Positions 1 to 12,644 of a stretch of DNA of 64,000 bases are shown here, piece after piece. Every line of letters begins with the position of its first letter. Within the stretch, counting starts at the first letter, position 1. This stretch comes from Scenedesmus sp. ARA3. Lineage: Eukaryota > Chlorophyta > Chlorophyceae > Sphaeropleales > Scenedesmaceae. The stretch covers positions 1 through 64,000 of the forward strand of contig RWJK01001676.1 in the NCBI GenBank assembly GCA_004335835.1. The letters run 5' to 3'. The translations under genes were made by a program, and so were the position numbers. The notes beneath the pieces were generated by a model. That model had not been told where the DNA came from. It searched no databases and saw only the letters and a program-made list of their open reading frames with translations.

Positions 1-42
1 TAAACACATAATGCCGGATATCCGCCATGCCATGAGGGATAT

Positions 43-432
43 TCAGTTTATCCTTGAGATATTTACCAGATAATCGATTATCCTGTGGGATAAACACAGC
101 CTGGCGTCGGTAGGGTTGTTGCTCTGCATGCAAATGTAAACCAAGGTTCCCTTCTCTGTACACCTCTGCAGTGGGAGAAGGGTTAGGCTGCTGCCAGTGT
201 AGCGCTGGGATGATTGGAATGCTGGAGTCGCGTAAGTGCCGTTGGCGGAAGATTCACCAGAGCAAGGTATGTTACATGACTGCGGCATATACATGCATGT
301 GCGGCAGTGATGATCACTTAAGTCTTTCAACTTGAGCAGCCATGAGACAGCTGCAGTAGAACACAATACAGCACCCAAAACATATACCCAACAAATCAAC
401 AACTGTGCAAGGGTGCTTGCCAGCCTCAACAT
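43..432 (-). CDS. Possible secreted or membrane protein exon
   Basis: This is an open frame of 129 codons whose first ~36 residues are strongly hydrophobic (start MLRLASTLAQLLICWVYVLG), like a signal peptide or membrane anchor. A Cys-rich stretch follows, and I recognise no family. The frame may be the first exon of a minus-strand gene that leaves the left edge, because several GT/AG sites would allow splicing. Equally it may be a chance frame downstream of the phosphatase gene, which ends at 817. A perfect 14-bp AT-rich palindrome lies inside it near 71-84. Confidence is low. Confidence 0.22.
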   Translation of the reverse strand: MLRLASTLAQLLICWVYVLGAVLCSTAAVSWLLKLKDLSDHHCRTCMYMPQSCNIPCSGESSANGTYATPAFQSSQRYTGSSLTLLPLQRCTEKGTLVYICMQSNNPTDARLCLSHRIIDYLVNISRIN

Positions 433-816
433 GCGGGAGCCCTCAAGGTGCCACTCACCAACAACAATGCTAGTGCTCCTGGCAAATTCAACTCCTCACC
501 GGCATGCAGGAACAGAGGGACAACTTGTACAACTGCACAGAAGGGTGAAGTACTGTGCAGCAATGTCTGCCTGAAACAATGCTTGCAGGACAGGATACTC
601 TCATATAAGCAACTGCAGCTCTGGCCATGGCTGGCGGCAATGGGCTGCACAGGTGGCATGTAAACTGGTAGCACACAAAACACTCAACAACACGTGTATA
701 ATACACAACATGTAGGCAACACGGGCAACATGATGATACCAGTGCGCTGCATCCATCACAACATACAGGTGGCCTGCTAGAATGGCATCCCACAGATACA
801 ACGGCAGCCAGCCGCC
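433..816. other. Intergenic, 3' flank of the phosphatase gene
   Basis: I see no supported gene here. The stretch lies immediately downstream of the minus-strand phosphatase stop codon and should contain its 3' UTR. A TGTAA motif, the usual chlorophyte poly(A) signal, is read on the minus strand near 270, rather far from the stop codon. Confidence 0.4.
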
Positions 817-880
817 TTACTGTTCAGCTACCCTCACATCCCCTGCTTGCACACCACCTGGCACGCCCTCCCCTGCATGC

Positions 881-924
<44 letters not shown>

Positions 925-2936
925 AGCGCTGCGCTGCTGCATGTGCGCTGCACCCCAGCCCTGGGGCTTAGTCAGCACAAAGGCATCCATGAGGCTGCTG
1001 TCCATGTCACTGACCACCTCACACTTGAGCTCAGTGGCGCTGGCCTCAATGCGCAGGTAGCCCCACCACAGCTTGATGACCTGGCAGCAGCAGCAAGATT
1101 AGCAACAGCAGCAGCAGCAGCGGCGCCAGGGCAATGGCGCGTGGGCGCGTTGATGCAGCGCTTCTGCAAAGAGGCACACTGCTGCGGCTGCAGGCAACAT
1201 AACCATCAATCAGCAGCATAGGCAGCACTTGGCACCTCCTGTGTATCTTTCACAGCACCGCCATAGCAGCGCACGTTGCACTCTGCTGTGTTGCTGCATT
1301 GCACTCTCAGGCTCGGTTCCTCAGCAACATTGCTGACGTCAGTGCATGGAAAACCTTTGCTGCGATACCTTGCCAGTCTGCATTGTGCTGTGGCCTGCTC
1401 TGCCGCTCACCTCCCAGATGTCTGGTGGGTTCAGGTCCACATTCAGCGACAGATCAGCGCCTGCATGTCCAATTACCAGATGCACAGGCGCTGGCGCGTC
1501 ATGAATGACTCTGGGGGGCCCACCCTGGCGCCTCCTGCTGCTGAAGCTCCTGGCATCATGCCAGCTGCTGCTGCTGCTGGAGTGTGTGGGTGCTGGTTCC
1601 TGCTGCTGCGTGTCCTGGCAGCGGTTGTCGTTGACTGGGCAGGTGCGCTGGTAGCTGTGGTGGTGGCCATGCAGAGTGAGGTCCACCTGCAGTCAGCCAG
1701 GCAGCATCTGAGTATGCATGGAAGCGCAACACAACACGGCGCCTGAACCGCAGCACAAAGTACCAAGTCAAATACCTTTCCAACATTCATTCAGCTGCAT
1801 CTTTTTGCTCACCCTGTGCTCAACGAAAGCTTCCTCAAAAGCCGCCCGCAGGGCGATGGCAACAGGCTGGTCTCCTTGGTCAGGCATGTTGAAGGTGCTG
1901 GCGATGTATATGGGCCTGTGGCCGCCCACAATCACCCACGGGGTTACAGACCTGTCCACTGCTGCAAGGTCTGCCAACAGCCAGGCGTGCTGCTCGCTGC
2001 CTGCAAATAGCAAGCACCACACATAGAAGAAGTCACTAAATGAACTCCGAATGCCCGGAAAGAGCTCCTGTGACAGGGATGGTCTTAGCAACAGTACAAT
2101 GTTCTGCCTTGTGTGAACAGCTGCCGCCACAGGCGCACCATACTGTGTGGCGTGTATTACATGCTGCGCTGCGTACATGCCACAGCCACAACTGCGTGAG
2201 CAGTGTCAGCCCATGTCATTGGGAAGTGTTGCGCTGAGCTGAGCACCAACACCAACAAAGTTTCAAGCAGTACACAGCACTATCTTTACAAATGACACAC
2301 TTCCTTGAGCCGTAGCGCTGCAATGCCACACCAAAGAAGAACGGACGCTCTTTAATGTAGTTTGTCAATTAGAGAGGGCCGTCACTGACATAGCAGGGCG
2401 GCACACAAAACGGTAAAAGGCAGAGGTGTTGCTTGTGCCGCACCTGGATGGAAGGGGTGCTCTGTGGAGTACTGTGTGAAGTGGATGGGCCCAAAGTCAA
2501 AGCTGTACCACGGCTTATCGCGCCCGGCCTGGGGCATCACCATGCGGCGTTCCAATGGGATGCCACACTCACCACCTACACGACAGCAACAAAATGCACT
2601 TGTCTTCATATCACAGTGTTTCATGCAGTTGAATGCATGCCAGAGCTTGTCTGCCAGTATCGGTGCAGCTGGGGCATTGTACGGGAGCCTTTGCAACACG
2701 AAAGCGTCTCATGGCGGCACTGCATTGCGAGAAACACACTAGTTTGCGGATGCAGGAATCTTGCAAGGTGAATTGCAGTATGTCACACAACACACCGCGT
2801 ACCTGAGTCGTATGCCTCAATGAACCTGTCCCCGCTGTTGGGCCAGTCGCGCTCGTGGTTGCCGTGCGTGGTCATGTAAGGCACAGATGACACCAGCGGC
2901 TCCATCTGGTGCATGAAGTTGTCCCACTGCGGCAGG

Positions 2937-2967
<31 letters not shown>

Positions 2968-5900
2968 CAAGCAGCTGTGATTACAGCAATTTACAAGTAC
3001 AGCAGACACCATCCCGTGCATGACATTGTCTCACGGCAGCAGCAGCAGCAGCAGTAGCACCAAGAGGAGCAGCAGCAGTCGCTGCAGTTCAGTGCAGGAC
3101 AGCGCCTCAATGCACACATTCTATTGTCTTATGAGTGCTGTCGTTGATTGGAACCTGTGCACACCTGTGTGACGCAGCCGCGCGCGTAGCTGATGTCCCT
3201 GTTGTGCAGCAGCAGCTGGAAGCAGCTGACAGCTGGAGTGCGCCAGCCATACACATCCCACAAAAAACCCAAACAGCATAGCTGGCGACCCAGATTACAA
3301 CCACTGGTCGCTGCAGTTCCGTGCAGGACAACAGCCACGATCGACACATCCATTTGGCATTCCTTCAGTGATAGGGTGCGCTGCCATCAGGTCTAGCCCG
3401 TGCACACCTGTGTGACGTAGCCGCGTGCGTAGCTGATGTCCCCATTGTGCACAAGCAGCTGGAGGCAGCTAGAAATCAGACTGCGCGAGCTATACCCGTC
3501 CGAAACAATAAACTCGATCAGCATTGCTGGCAACCCAGATTACAACCACAGGTCGCCGCAGTTCAGTGCAGGACAGCAGCCACGGTCCACACAATCCTAT
3601 GGCATTCCTTTTAGTGATAGGCTGCGCTGCCATCAAGTGTAACCTGTGCACACCTGTGTGACGTAGCCACGTGCATAGCTGATGTCCCCGTTGTGCACCA
3701 GCAGCTGAAAGTCATGCTGCTGGATGTCCTGCAGCATCCTGCGGCAGCAGCCGCAGCTAGTTAGCAGCCGAGGCGCAGCATCTTGACGCAGCCGAAGCAG
3801 ACACTCTGATGATAGCATGCACGCACTAGCAAACCACTGATGTTGACTTGCAGTACCTGTACTCGACTAGCATCTGCTGCAAAGTTTTGTCCGGATGGTG
3901 TGGTGTTGAGGCTGACCAGCATCTCGGTCTGCTCCATGGAGCCGTCCCCCTCCCCTTGCCCATGTCTGCCGTAATTCGTGTGCATTACACAAGGCAACCG
4001 CAGCTGGCTTTTGTGCATGTGCTGCTGCTGCTGCTGCTGCCCTGGCTGACAGCCCACAATACACTGCCAGGTGCTGCCACCATCCACTGCGTATCACTCT
4101 CATACGCCGGCAGGCCCAATGTGTCAAGCTGGCATCAAGCAGCCTTACCGTGTCGTTGTGTTGAGGCTGACCAGCATCTCACTCTGCTCCATGGAGCCAT
4201 CAACCTCGCCCTGCCCCAGGTCACTGCCCAGAACCTTCAAAAACCACTGAAGCTCGCTACTGTGCAGGTTGTGCTGCTGCTGTTGCTGCTGCCCTGACTG
4301 ACTGACTGCCACACACCACAAGATGCTGTCATCACCCGCTTTTGCATGGCCTTACCAAACTATGTTATAGCCTCAGGTCTGATCAAGCTGGAGTCTTATG
4401 ATTAAAGCCTCACCTTGCTGTGGTGTTGAGGCTGACCAGCATCTCGCTCTGCTCCATGGAGCCATCAACCTCCCCCTGCCCCAGGTCAGCCACTGCCAGC
4501 ACCTTCACACGTGTTTGTGGGCCCACTGGAGGGGCAGCAACAAAAGAGGCCTCAGGCGAGAACCCCCACTCCTGCAAGCAGCAGGCAAGCCACAACAGGT
4601 CAGACACGACGGCTGTTACTGATGACAGAGAGGTCAGCAACTGCCAGCACCTTCACACGTGTTTGTGGGCCCGCTGGAGGAGCAGCAACAAAAGAGGCCT
4701 CAGGCGAAAAGCCCCACTCCTGCAAGCAGCACGTCAGACATGACCGCTGTTTAGTGCTATGCTGGGAAACAGGCGCATACTTTAGCCGCACACACCTTTG
4801 CTGGATCATTAGTTACCCCTGCACAGCACATACTGTACCAACTCACGACCAACTGTACATGTAACAAGCACTGTACAGTACGGTACAGCAAGCTGGTCCC
4901 AGACCGAGCTCATCGCCCAAAACGTCATAGTAGCGTTGACCAGGCATCAAGCCCTCCACAAGAGGCAGCAGGAAACAAGCCACTTGGCCTGCCTAGTGTG
5001 CTAACCCTCTCACCTCATCTCCCACAACTTGAGTACTACTTGTGTGCTACGTTGAATGTAGTAGTCGCGCTGACCAGGGGTCAACCCCTCCACCAGAGCA
5101 TCATGAAACAGGCCTTTGAGCTGCCATGAAAGCAGTCTGTTGTGCTTTCCCCCTCACCTCATCCCCCACAACGTAGTAGTAGCGTTGACCAGGGGTCAAA
5201 CCCTCCACAAGAGCAGCATGGAACAGGCCAGGGTCAACAAACCCAGCATCATTAGCTGGAGGCCCGCAGAGCTCCTGCCTGCTGTATGTGCTGCTGACAG
5301 CTGCAGCGCTGTGGTTGTAGGCTCCTGGAGATGTGCCCCACTTGACTGTGGGGTTGCTGCTGTTCTTGGTGACCCACTGCACCATCATTTGCCTGTGAAA
5401 GGTTGCAGGCACATAATACTTGGTTGTGGGTTTCAGCCAAGGAGTTGCTACAACGATGGCAGATGGCTGCTGCTATGTTGATGGCTGTCATTATTGTCGC
5501 GCTCGTCGGTGCAAGGATACAGGCTACACGTCAGCAGAAGTGCACTCTTGTGCAGCAAGCAGCGCGGCAGCGCAGTATGCAGCTGCAGGGTGCCTACTAC
5601 TACCCCTTCTGGCCCCTCACATGTTATTGCCAGTGAGTCCCGAGTGCAAGGATACAGGTCACACATCAGCAGCAAGCAGCGCGGCTGCGCAGCATAGCAG
5701 CTGTAATCTGCGTACTTGTGTGTTTTAGGTGCTGACAACCCTCACGTGTTATCTCCTGTGAGTGCCAAATGGCGCTGCAGGGGCTCGTTGGGGTTCTGCA
5801 CTCGGATGATTGGGGACAGCGCAGCCAGCTGCGGCGCCATCATGCCGCCCCTGAAGAAGGCAAATTGCATGTCGGACCGGTAGTTGATGAGGCGGAACCT

Positions 5901-6691
5901 GCACCAAAGTTGGCAAGCAGGCAGGCATGTGAGTGTGGCGCAGGCCAGGCAGCAGCACGCTGCTGACGCGGCAGAGAGCATGCCGCACTGCAGGTGTCTG
6001 CAACAGCGCAGCAGCTGAGCGGCTGAACGGTGCGCATAGCCACGACACCTGATGCACAGCTGCAGCTGCCCAGGCTGCTGTTGTGCGCTGCGTCAGGCCG
6101 TACCAAGTGCCTGCACCTGTTTTTGCTGTTGCGGTTCAGGGCAGCAGTAGGTGCATGCCTGAGGTGCAATGCAGCTGGCAGCCAGGAGCTGCTGCGAAGA
6201 GACCATCTCCGATTGCATCAACCCACAGCTGCACAGCAACCTGCTGCCGCATGTGCCCGACCACTGTGCAACTGCAAGGACGATTCAGCTGCTTAACTCT
6301 GCACAAATAACCATCTGCAGGCTTACTTGAGGCGGCCCTCGCCTCTCTTTACGTGGTTCTTGTCCATCGCTGCAATCTGGTACTTTGCAGGAGCAGTCTT
6401 GGTTATGTCTGCTCCTGCAGGCACTATCAATCCTAGCCAGTCTGCATATGATGGCTGCTGTACACCGCTCCAGCTCAGCTCAAACCACTGATGAGAGTGG
6501 CCTGCCTCCAGCACTGTGCTGTTCAAGCGCAACACGATGCTGCTTTCCGGCGCATGCGACGCCGCGTGCAGCTTTATGCGTTCCAACGGGTTGTGTGTCT
6601 CCTGCTGCGATGCGCTGACCCGCATGCAGCTGATGCCCAAGGCACAGACAAGCACCAGCAGCGTCTGCATCCAAGCCATCTTAGGTTGCAT
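817..6691 (-). CDS. Purple acid phosphatase (plant PAP27/PAP24-like)
   Basis: This is a metallophosphoesterase that should hydrolyse phosphate monoesters at acid pH, probably secreted or vacuolar. Ten exons close into one 659-residue frame: 6327-6691, 5746-5898, 5158-5392, 4414-4571, 3654-3738, 2803-2926, 2444-2575, 1813-2000, 1411-1686 and 817-1080. The N terminus is a signal peptide (MAWMQTLLVLVCALGISC). An N-terminal Ib-type domain and a fibronectin-like segment (MMVQWVTKNSSNP) follow. All five PAP metal motifs are visible: ADLG, GDISYA, GNHERD, VGGH and GHHHSY. The C-terminal PAP domain (WGYLRIEAS..) ends in a 13-residue polyGln tail encoded by CAG repeats, which is unusual for the family. 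Length matches plant PAP24/27. Exons 2-5 have tandem partial copies in the adjacent introns. The start is the first Met of a clear signal peptide, with a second Met four codons on. The divergent neighbour starts about 1 kb away. Confidence 0.94.
3168..3738 (-). repeat. Exon-fragment array, phosphatase exon 5 (GDISYA exon)
   Basis: The intact exon (3654-3738) is followed downstream by two diverged copies at about 3407-3470 and 3168-3230, with a period of about 240 bp. Each keeps the sequence coding LLVHNGDISYARG..VTQ and the splice donor, but lacks the exon's 5' half and acceptor. Confidence 0.85.
3903..4722 (-). repeat. Exon-fragment array, phosphatase exon 4 (DLG exon)
   Basis: The intact exon is 4414-4571. 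Two 3' fragments with donor, coding DGSMEQxEMLVSLNTT, lie downstream at about 4158-4220 and 3903-3960. One 5' fragment with acceptor lies upstream at about 4640-4722. The latter is nearly identical to the exon, so it is recent. Confidence 0.85.
4903..5392 (-). repeat. Exon-fragment array, phosphatase exon 3
   Basis: The intact exon (5158-5392) is followed downstream by two copies of its last ~80 bp, coding HAALVEGLTPGQRYYYVVG and including the donor, at about 5030-5105 and 4903-4975. A smaller fragment of exon 2 lies near 5612-5640. Confidence 0.8.
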
Positions 6692-7734
6692 GGCTGACCG
6701 AGCAGCACCAGAGGTTCGATCTGCTTCCAGTCAATGCAATTGACATTGGCGGAGCGAGTATATGCAACCGAATCTTTGAATTGCGGGGCAAGGGTGGTTT
6801 GGGGGAGGGCCCAAGACCGCCCAGAACGCAATTCACGTATGCTCAAACGCTGAAATGCTGCACACAGGTCATGTTGACAAACCAACCGCGTTCGGCACCG
6901 GTACTGTCACTACACTAGGGTTCTTTATTTGAAGTCAAGTGCCACTGGCACTCAGCGCCATGTCCCCAGGCACTGCAGCACTGTTTGCTGAGCAAGCACA
7001 CTGCGGGTGCTGTTGTTGCAGTACACTCAAGGTTTTCAGTGCCGTTTAGCAGCCGTGGGCCAGGGCTCGTGAGGTTGATTGTCAGCTGACGCTGCAGGTG
7101 CAGCAGCAGGCCGCCTGCATGCGCGTGCCCATAAAGGCCATGTACAGCTGCCACCGTACACACGCTAGCTGTGATGGTGGCTGAGCTTGAAGCTTAGCCT
7201 GTGAAAGCTGACTAAATAGACGAGCAACAGCTGCTGCCTGCTGAATGCATCAACTAAGTCACTTGGAAGTTCTGCCATCATCTTTCGCCCCAACCGCCAA
7301 AAGCTTCAATCAACTTCGAACAGTTCAGGTTACTTTTCAGCATGACGGTAGTACCATGTCCTTGCTGTGCAAGGAGCAGTGCTTTGTCGAGTCCAACAGT
7401 GAGTCCAACATAGTCAGTGTCCAGTTGCAGGTTTCGAGGCAGTCGCGCTGTCATATGCTGCCCTTCAGTTCAGAGCATGCCAACTTACCGACATTCGGTT
7501 TGCTGTGAAAGGATTAGAGTTGAGCAACGGCATCTTTCAGACCCTCGTGGGCCGGCATTGTGACACCTTGGACACACGCCACTTGCGCGTCGTCGCCCCA
7601 GCACAGGTATCTGCTTAGTACCCGTCGATAGCAGCTCTTTTGATTAAAATCATTTAGTACTTGCTGGCAACAAATCTTGAGTTTGCAGTAAGCAAACATA
7701 ATAAGCAGGTGTGCTGTAGGCGCGCTCGGTCAGC
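6692..7734. promoter_or_regulatory. Divergent intergenic region between phosphatase and MYND genes
   Basis: About 1 kb separates the start codons of two divergently transcribed genes and must hold both promoters and 5' UTRs. I find no convincing TATA box or other named element, and no supported ORF. Confidence 0.45.
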
Positions 7735-9471
7735 ATGCGGCCTGCCGAGCGTGCGAGGCATGCAGAAAACGCAGCAAGCAAGCTGAGAAGCGTGGTGAAC
7801 AGCCCCCAAGTAAGGCAGCTGCTCCAGCGACCCCTGCCTGATCAACCAACAGCAGCACAGCAGGCAGTGCTGGCCAGCTGCAGCAGCAGCCTGCAGCAGC
7901 TTTGCTCAGCCCTGCCTGAAGTGTCCAACAGCGAATCAGGCTGGGTAGCAGCACCCCAGCTGCTACAACGCGTGCTGCGTCGCCAGCCAGTCTACAGCGC
8001 ACGTGTACTGCTGGTATCCCTGCAGCAGCAGCAGCAGCAGCTGCAGCAGCTGGCTGCAGCGCTGCAGAGTGTTCCTGGCAGCAGCAGCAGCAGCGTGCAG
8101 GCTGGCTCCATGGCAGGACTCTGGCATGCTGGTCTACAAGTAATTTATAGGGTTGCTCAGGTGCTGTGCCACAGCTGCGGCAGCTTTCCAGACACGAGCG
8201 GAAGCAGCCATGATGCGACTAGTCGCAGTACTGCTTCTCAGCTCAAAGTCGACATGACGCAGCAGTTGCTTCAGTCAGGTGGGTGCTGCTGAGGATCATG
8301 GTTCCGGCACTCTTCCCTGGTTGGCTCATGCGTACAAGAACATGACTTTGAAACTGCATGAGGGGTGATCCCCATTGATAGTGCTTAGCACACCGAGCGT
8401 TACACGGCGCACTCCATTATTGGAGGGAAGAATGAGCAAGGAACAAACTGCATACAGAATGCCACACAAGCTTGTGTCAAGTCTCTTCTGGCAGCGTAGC
8501 ATAACGTCAGCCAACACTGCTTTATTCGGCTTCTTTCCTTCAAGCCCATAAGAAGCAACTCCTGAGGGCAAATTCTGACTGCTGCTTGCTGCGTAGGTGT
8601 GCTTATATGCTGGCCATCGCTTATGCAGCTGCTGCTGCAGCAGCGGCAGCAGCAACTGTCAACTGGGTGTGAAGGCGACTGTCCAGCGCTGCTTCAGACA
8701 TTTGAGTTCATGTATCTGCTGCCCAGCATGTGGATTGCGGCGATGCCTCATGTGCCATCACAGGTCGCCACTTTGGTGCAAGCAGCACAGCTGCTGCTGC
8801 CGCAGCTGCAATGCTATGGCAGGCTCTTGACAACAGGTGCAGTAGCAGCCGCAATGACAGCAGATGCCAGCGGCCGCGATTCAAATGTGTGGGGGACTTA
8901 CAACAAATTGCAGTTGGTATGTGGAGTCCTTGTCTTTCAGCTGTGTGCTCTGGCTGACACAGCAGCAGCAGCAACTCCGGTTGCCAGCTTGCTGCTTGAG
9001 CCTGCAGTGACACAGCTGCTGCTGCAGCTGCTGCCAGTATACAACATGCTGCTGCACAACGAGCACAGTAAGCAGCAGCAGCAGCAGCAGCAAGTGAGGG
9101 TGTCTAACAATAAGCAGCTGCGTGCAGACCTGCTGCCCATCCCTGCCTTCCACCAGCATCCTGACATGCTGCTGCTGCTGCCAGGCGGCCAGGCCTATTT
9201 AGATACAGCAGCTCTTGTGGTGACTACTACATGTGGCGACAGTGTTTCCACAATGAGGCATGTCAGCATTACACATGCTGACATGCTTGGACAGGCACTA
9301 GATTTAATCTCGCGTCACCGTTATGTGCAGCAGCAGGGCAGCCGGAGCAGAAGTATTGACGCCCCTGTGCTGTCAGCAGCTGCTGTGCGGGTAGTTCTGC
9401 AGCTGCAGCTGCTGGCTGCAGGCGCAGTGCAGCAGCAGCAGCAACAGCAGCAGCAGCACCAGCACCAGCAC

Positions 9472-9542
<71 letters not shown>

Positions 9543-10606
9543 ATCACAGCCTGGCGAAACAGCAGGTCACCCATGGACAGTGCTGGAATCTAGCACGGCA
9601 ATACTGCACGCGCAACTGAAAGCATTCCTGCAGATCAGCCACAGTGGCCTGCCGTCTGAGCTGCTGCAGCAGGCTGGGCTGCAGCTGCTGCCGGCGCTGG
9701 CGGCGCCGCTGCAGCAGCTGCAGCTGACTGCGGATGATGAAGACTGGAAGACCTTTGCAGTGGATGTGGCTGCAGGCACAGAGCACGGCGCCTTCGGCCA
9801 GCAACTGTTGGCGCTGAAAGCTGCTGCTCCTGGCTTGCCACTGTCAGAACTTGGGCTAGCAACAACATCCGGTGAGGAGTTGCAGCTGCTGAAGACCCTC
9901 TGGCTTTTCTGTGTCGTGCATTTTTGTCACATGTGTTGTACCCATTTCGCTGGTTAGCTAGCTAGCTGCGTGCTTTTGCTGCCACATTTGAGGCATAGTG
10001 CACTTTGTATTGCTGCCTAGCTAACTGTTTGGGCGGGCCGTCTGCAATGTCTGTTCTGTTCGTTGCAAGTGAGCCATGTGAATGCCCTTTTACTTCATTA
10101 CAGCAGTGTGTTGGGATCATATCAGACACATGGAGAGTCTCACAGCATCTGCTTCTCTGATATTTCATGCTCCGCAGGGGTGGAGGCATCACCAATGTTC
10201 AGCCTGGCAGCAGCACACCCGCAGGCCTTCACAGCCCTCATTGACTGCTACCTGCGCTCACCAGTGCTGCAGGCAGAAGACATACTTGCAGCTACTGAGG
10301 TGCTTGCGCACGCAGCAGTTGCAGTGCTAGGCTCCGCTGCTATGCCGCTTGGGGCACTACACGACACAGCAGCAGTGGCAGGCTTGGCTTCTGCTGTCAC
10401 GAGCTTTGTGAAACGCATAGTACAGCTAATCAAGGCAGCAATCACGCTGCAAGGCCGGGCAGCAGCTGCAGCAGCACAACATGTTGGGCCTGCAGCAACA
10501 GCAGCAAACTTTCCGGCTGCAATCTTGTTCATAGCTCCTGTACTGGATGGCATCTTAGCTGATAGTCTTGCGATTGCTTCACAGCATGTCAGCGACATTG
10601 TCACCA

Positions 10607-10643
<37 letters not shown>

Positions 10644-11026
10644 GGTTGCTGCCAGCACTGCCCTGCTTTCTGTCGGTGCTGCACGAAGCCTTGTGCAGCT
10701 GGCAGATGCAATGCAGGCAGCAGGGCCGCAGCTGCTATTCAAATGCATCAAGGCACGGCCACAGTACAAGGGCAAGGGGAAATCACGGCAGGGCGACGTG
10801 TTTATCACTGCCATCGCATATGAACTTTTCGGCAGCAGTGCAATGCACAATGCAGCCGGCCAGTGGCACCTGTGGCAGGCACAGATGCTGCATGCCATGC
10901 TGCAGGTGGTGCGCGCTTTCACAAGGACTAGCGCTGCGCCACCAGCAACAGAAGCAGCACCAGCAGAGGTTACAGCCACCACAGCACCTGCAGCAGCAGC
11001 AGTAGGACCCTCAGCTGCTGGTGCTG

Positions 11027-11067
<41 letters not shown>

Positions 11068-11496
11068 CCTGGCCTCCCAGGCTGCACCCAGCAGGTCAGC
11101 TGGAGCTACCTGCTGCGCCTGCAGCAGTGCAGCCCGCGCTGGGCAGCAGCAGTGGCAGCGTTTGATGCCAAGTGGCCTGGCTGGCTTGATGAGTTCACTC
11201 CAACGTTCCCTGCTACAGGCGAAGCCAGAAGCAAAGAGGCCATGCAGCACACTGAGCAGCAGTACACAGATGCCCTGGAGCTGTGCAGGGCACTGGCAGC
11301 TGCTGGGCCGCTGCCGCTGGTGTGCAACAACCCCGGGTGTCAGAACCTGCAGCGAGTGAGAGAGGCTGCGGCTGCCAGCAAGCGCTGTGCTCGCTGCAAG
11401 TGTTGCTACTGCAATGCTGGTTGCCAGACGGCTGACTGGAAGCGGCACAAGCATGCATGCAAGGCCATGGATGCTGCTGGGGCAACATGCGTGTAA
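7735..11496 (+). CDS. Large MYND zinc-finger protein
   Basis: Three long exons (7735-8278, 8597-9871, 10178-11496) close into a 1045-residue frame. Most of the protein is Leu/Ala/Gln-rich and looks all-helical (armadillo-like by eye). It is interrupted by polyGln and Gln-His runs (9430-9540) and polySer runs near 10611 and 11030. The last ~50 residues are a MYND finger with ligands in CNNPGC, CARCKCCYC and CQTADWKRHKHAC. MYND fingers usually mediate protein-protein contacts, and no SET or other catalytic domain is visible. The function is unknown. The start is the first Met of the frame. Unlike the short-exon genes around it, this gene shows no exon-fragment arrays. A second gene of the same architecture lies at 52716-56835. 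Confidence 0.85.
9430..9540 (+). repeat. Coding CAG/CAC repeat (polyGln/His)
   Basis: A run of CAG codons is interrupted by alternating CAC-CAG. It encodes about 37 residues of Gln with four spaced His inside MYND protein 1. The interruptions suggest an older, stabilised expansion. Confidence 0.9.
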
Positions 11497-12644
11497 GGTT
11501 TGTCATGCCTGCAGTTGTAAGGTTTGTTGTAAGGTTTGTCACGCCTGCAGTTGCTGGGGCGGTGCGACACTACAGCGGTTCACACTGTGCCTGTGACTCT
11601 GCTGGTTCTGGAGAGGCGGCTGATGGTAGCTGCTATGCAGCTAAGCAGATTCTGATGGGAGAGCCGCTTCGGGGACGTATTGTTTGGCGTGGCAGGTCTG
11701 AAAGATTGTGCCCATGTTCGTGCTTCTGTGTTGCACTGTGGGCAGCAGTGCAGCATCTGGCCCGGCCAGTTGCCTGGCCTGGCCCTAGGGCCTAGGGCCG
11801 TGGCTATGCCATATGGTGAGCTTGTGAAGGCGACGCAGCCGATGCCACAAGAGGTGGGCTGTGTGCTTGCTGCATGTTGAGCCTGGACCTGAGAATCTGC
11901 ATGACAATTTTCTTTGCTGGGGTGCCATTGCAACGGCAGCAATTGCTGGTTGCTGGCCCGCTGTTAGCAGCAGCCGGCAGAGCTGCTGGTGGTGTGAAGG
12001 TAGCTGATGTGCCATCCTTTCGTAGTTTTGATGATGAGATGCAGCCTGTGCAGCTATTCACAGCAGGTGTGTCGGACACACAGTGGACGAGTTTCCTGTC
12101 ATTTGGTGGTATAAAAAAGGGCAGCAGCATAGCATGTTATGGTGGCTCCTGGTGGGCGGGCCGCAGCTGTGTGCAGCATACCTGGGGCCCTGGCAGCTTG
12201 AAGGTTTGTTGGACTGCAGCAAGCATTGTGCGTATGGAACTGCTTTTGCTCGTGCGTGCTTGTGAAACTAGGACATAACCATACACAATGGTCGTGTAAA
12301 TTTGCGTCAGAGAAGTTGAAGCTGTCCACCAGGACGCTGCCAATGCGCTGCCAGTGGCAGTGACCCTCCTGTTCTCACTGGTGTCGACACTGGTGACGTC
12401 ATCTAGCTGGATGGTGTCATCAACCACTTGCTAGGGTTTTCAGGTGCAGGGGTGCGAAGGAGGTGCAGCAGTGTATCGTTGTGTTCAGTATCCAACACGA
12501 GACTGTGGTGTACTTCCTGCTTGATATACCGAAACATTTGATGTGGGCTGCTGGTGCAACATCCACTGCAGAAGTCTCGAGCAAGTCACTGTCGCACCAT
12601 CTGGACTGATCTTCCGTATATACATTATTTACCTCAGTTGAATC
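11497..12644. other. Intergenic, 3' flank of MYND gene
   Basis: I see no supported gene. The first 60 bases contain TGTAAGGTTTGT three times (about 11493, 11517 and 11529). TGTAA is the common chlorophyte poly(A) signal, so these may mark the 3' end of the MYND transcript. Open frames at 11874-12278 look like chance. Confidence 0.4.

Noticed and set aside
9269..9574. PolyAla, polyCys and polyLeu open frames opposite CAG/CTG tracts throughout the window
   Set aside because: These are six-frame shadows of triplet repeats. The true frame is set by the neighbouring conserved domains.
10248..11087. Long minus-strand open frame inside MYND gene 1
   Set aside because: It is the antisense of a long coding exon whose frame is proved by the MYND finger and the phase-consistent splice model.
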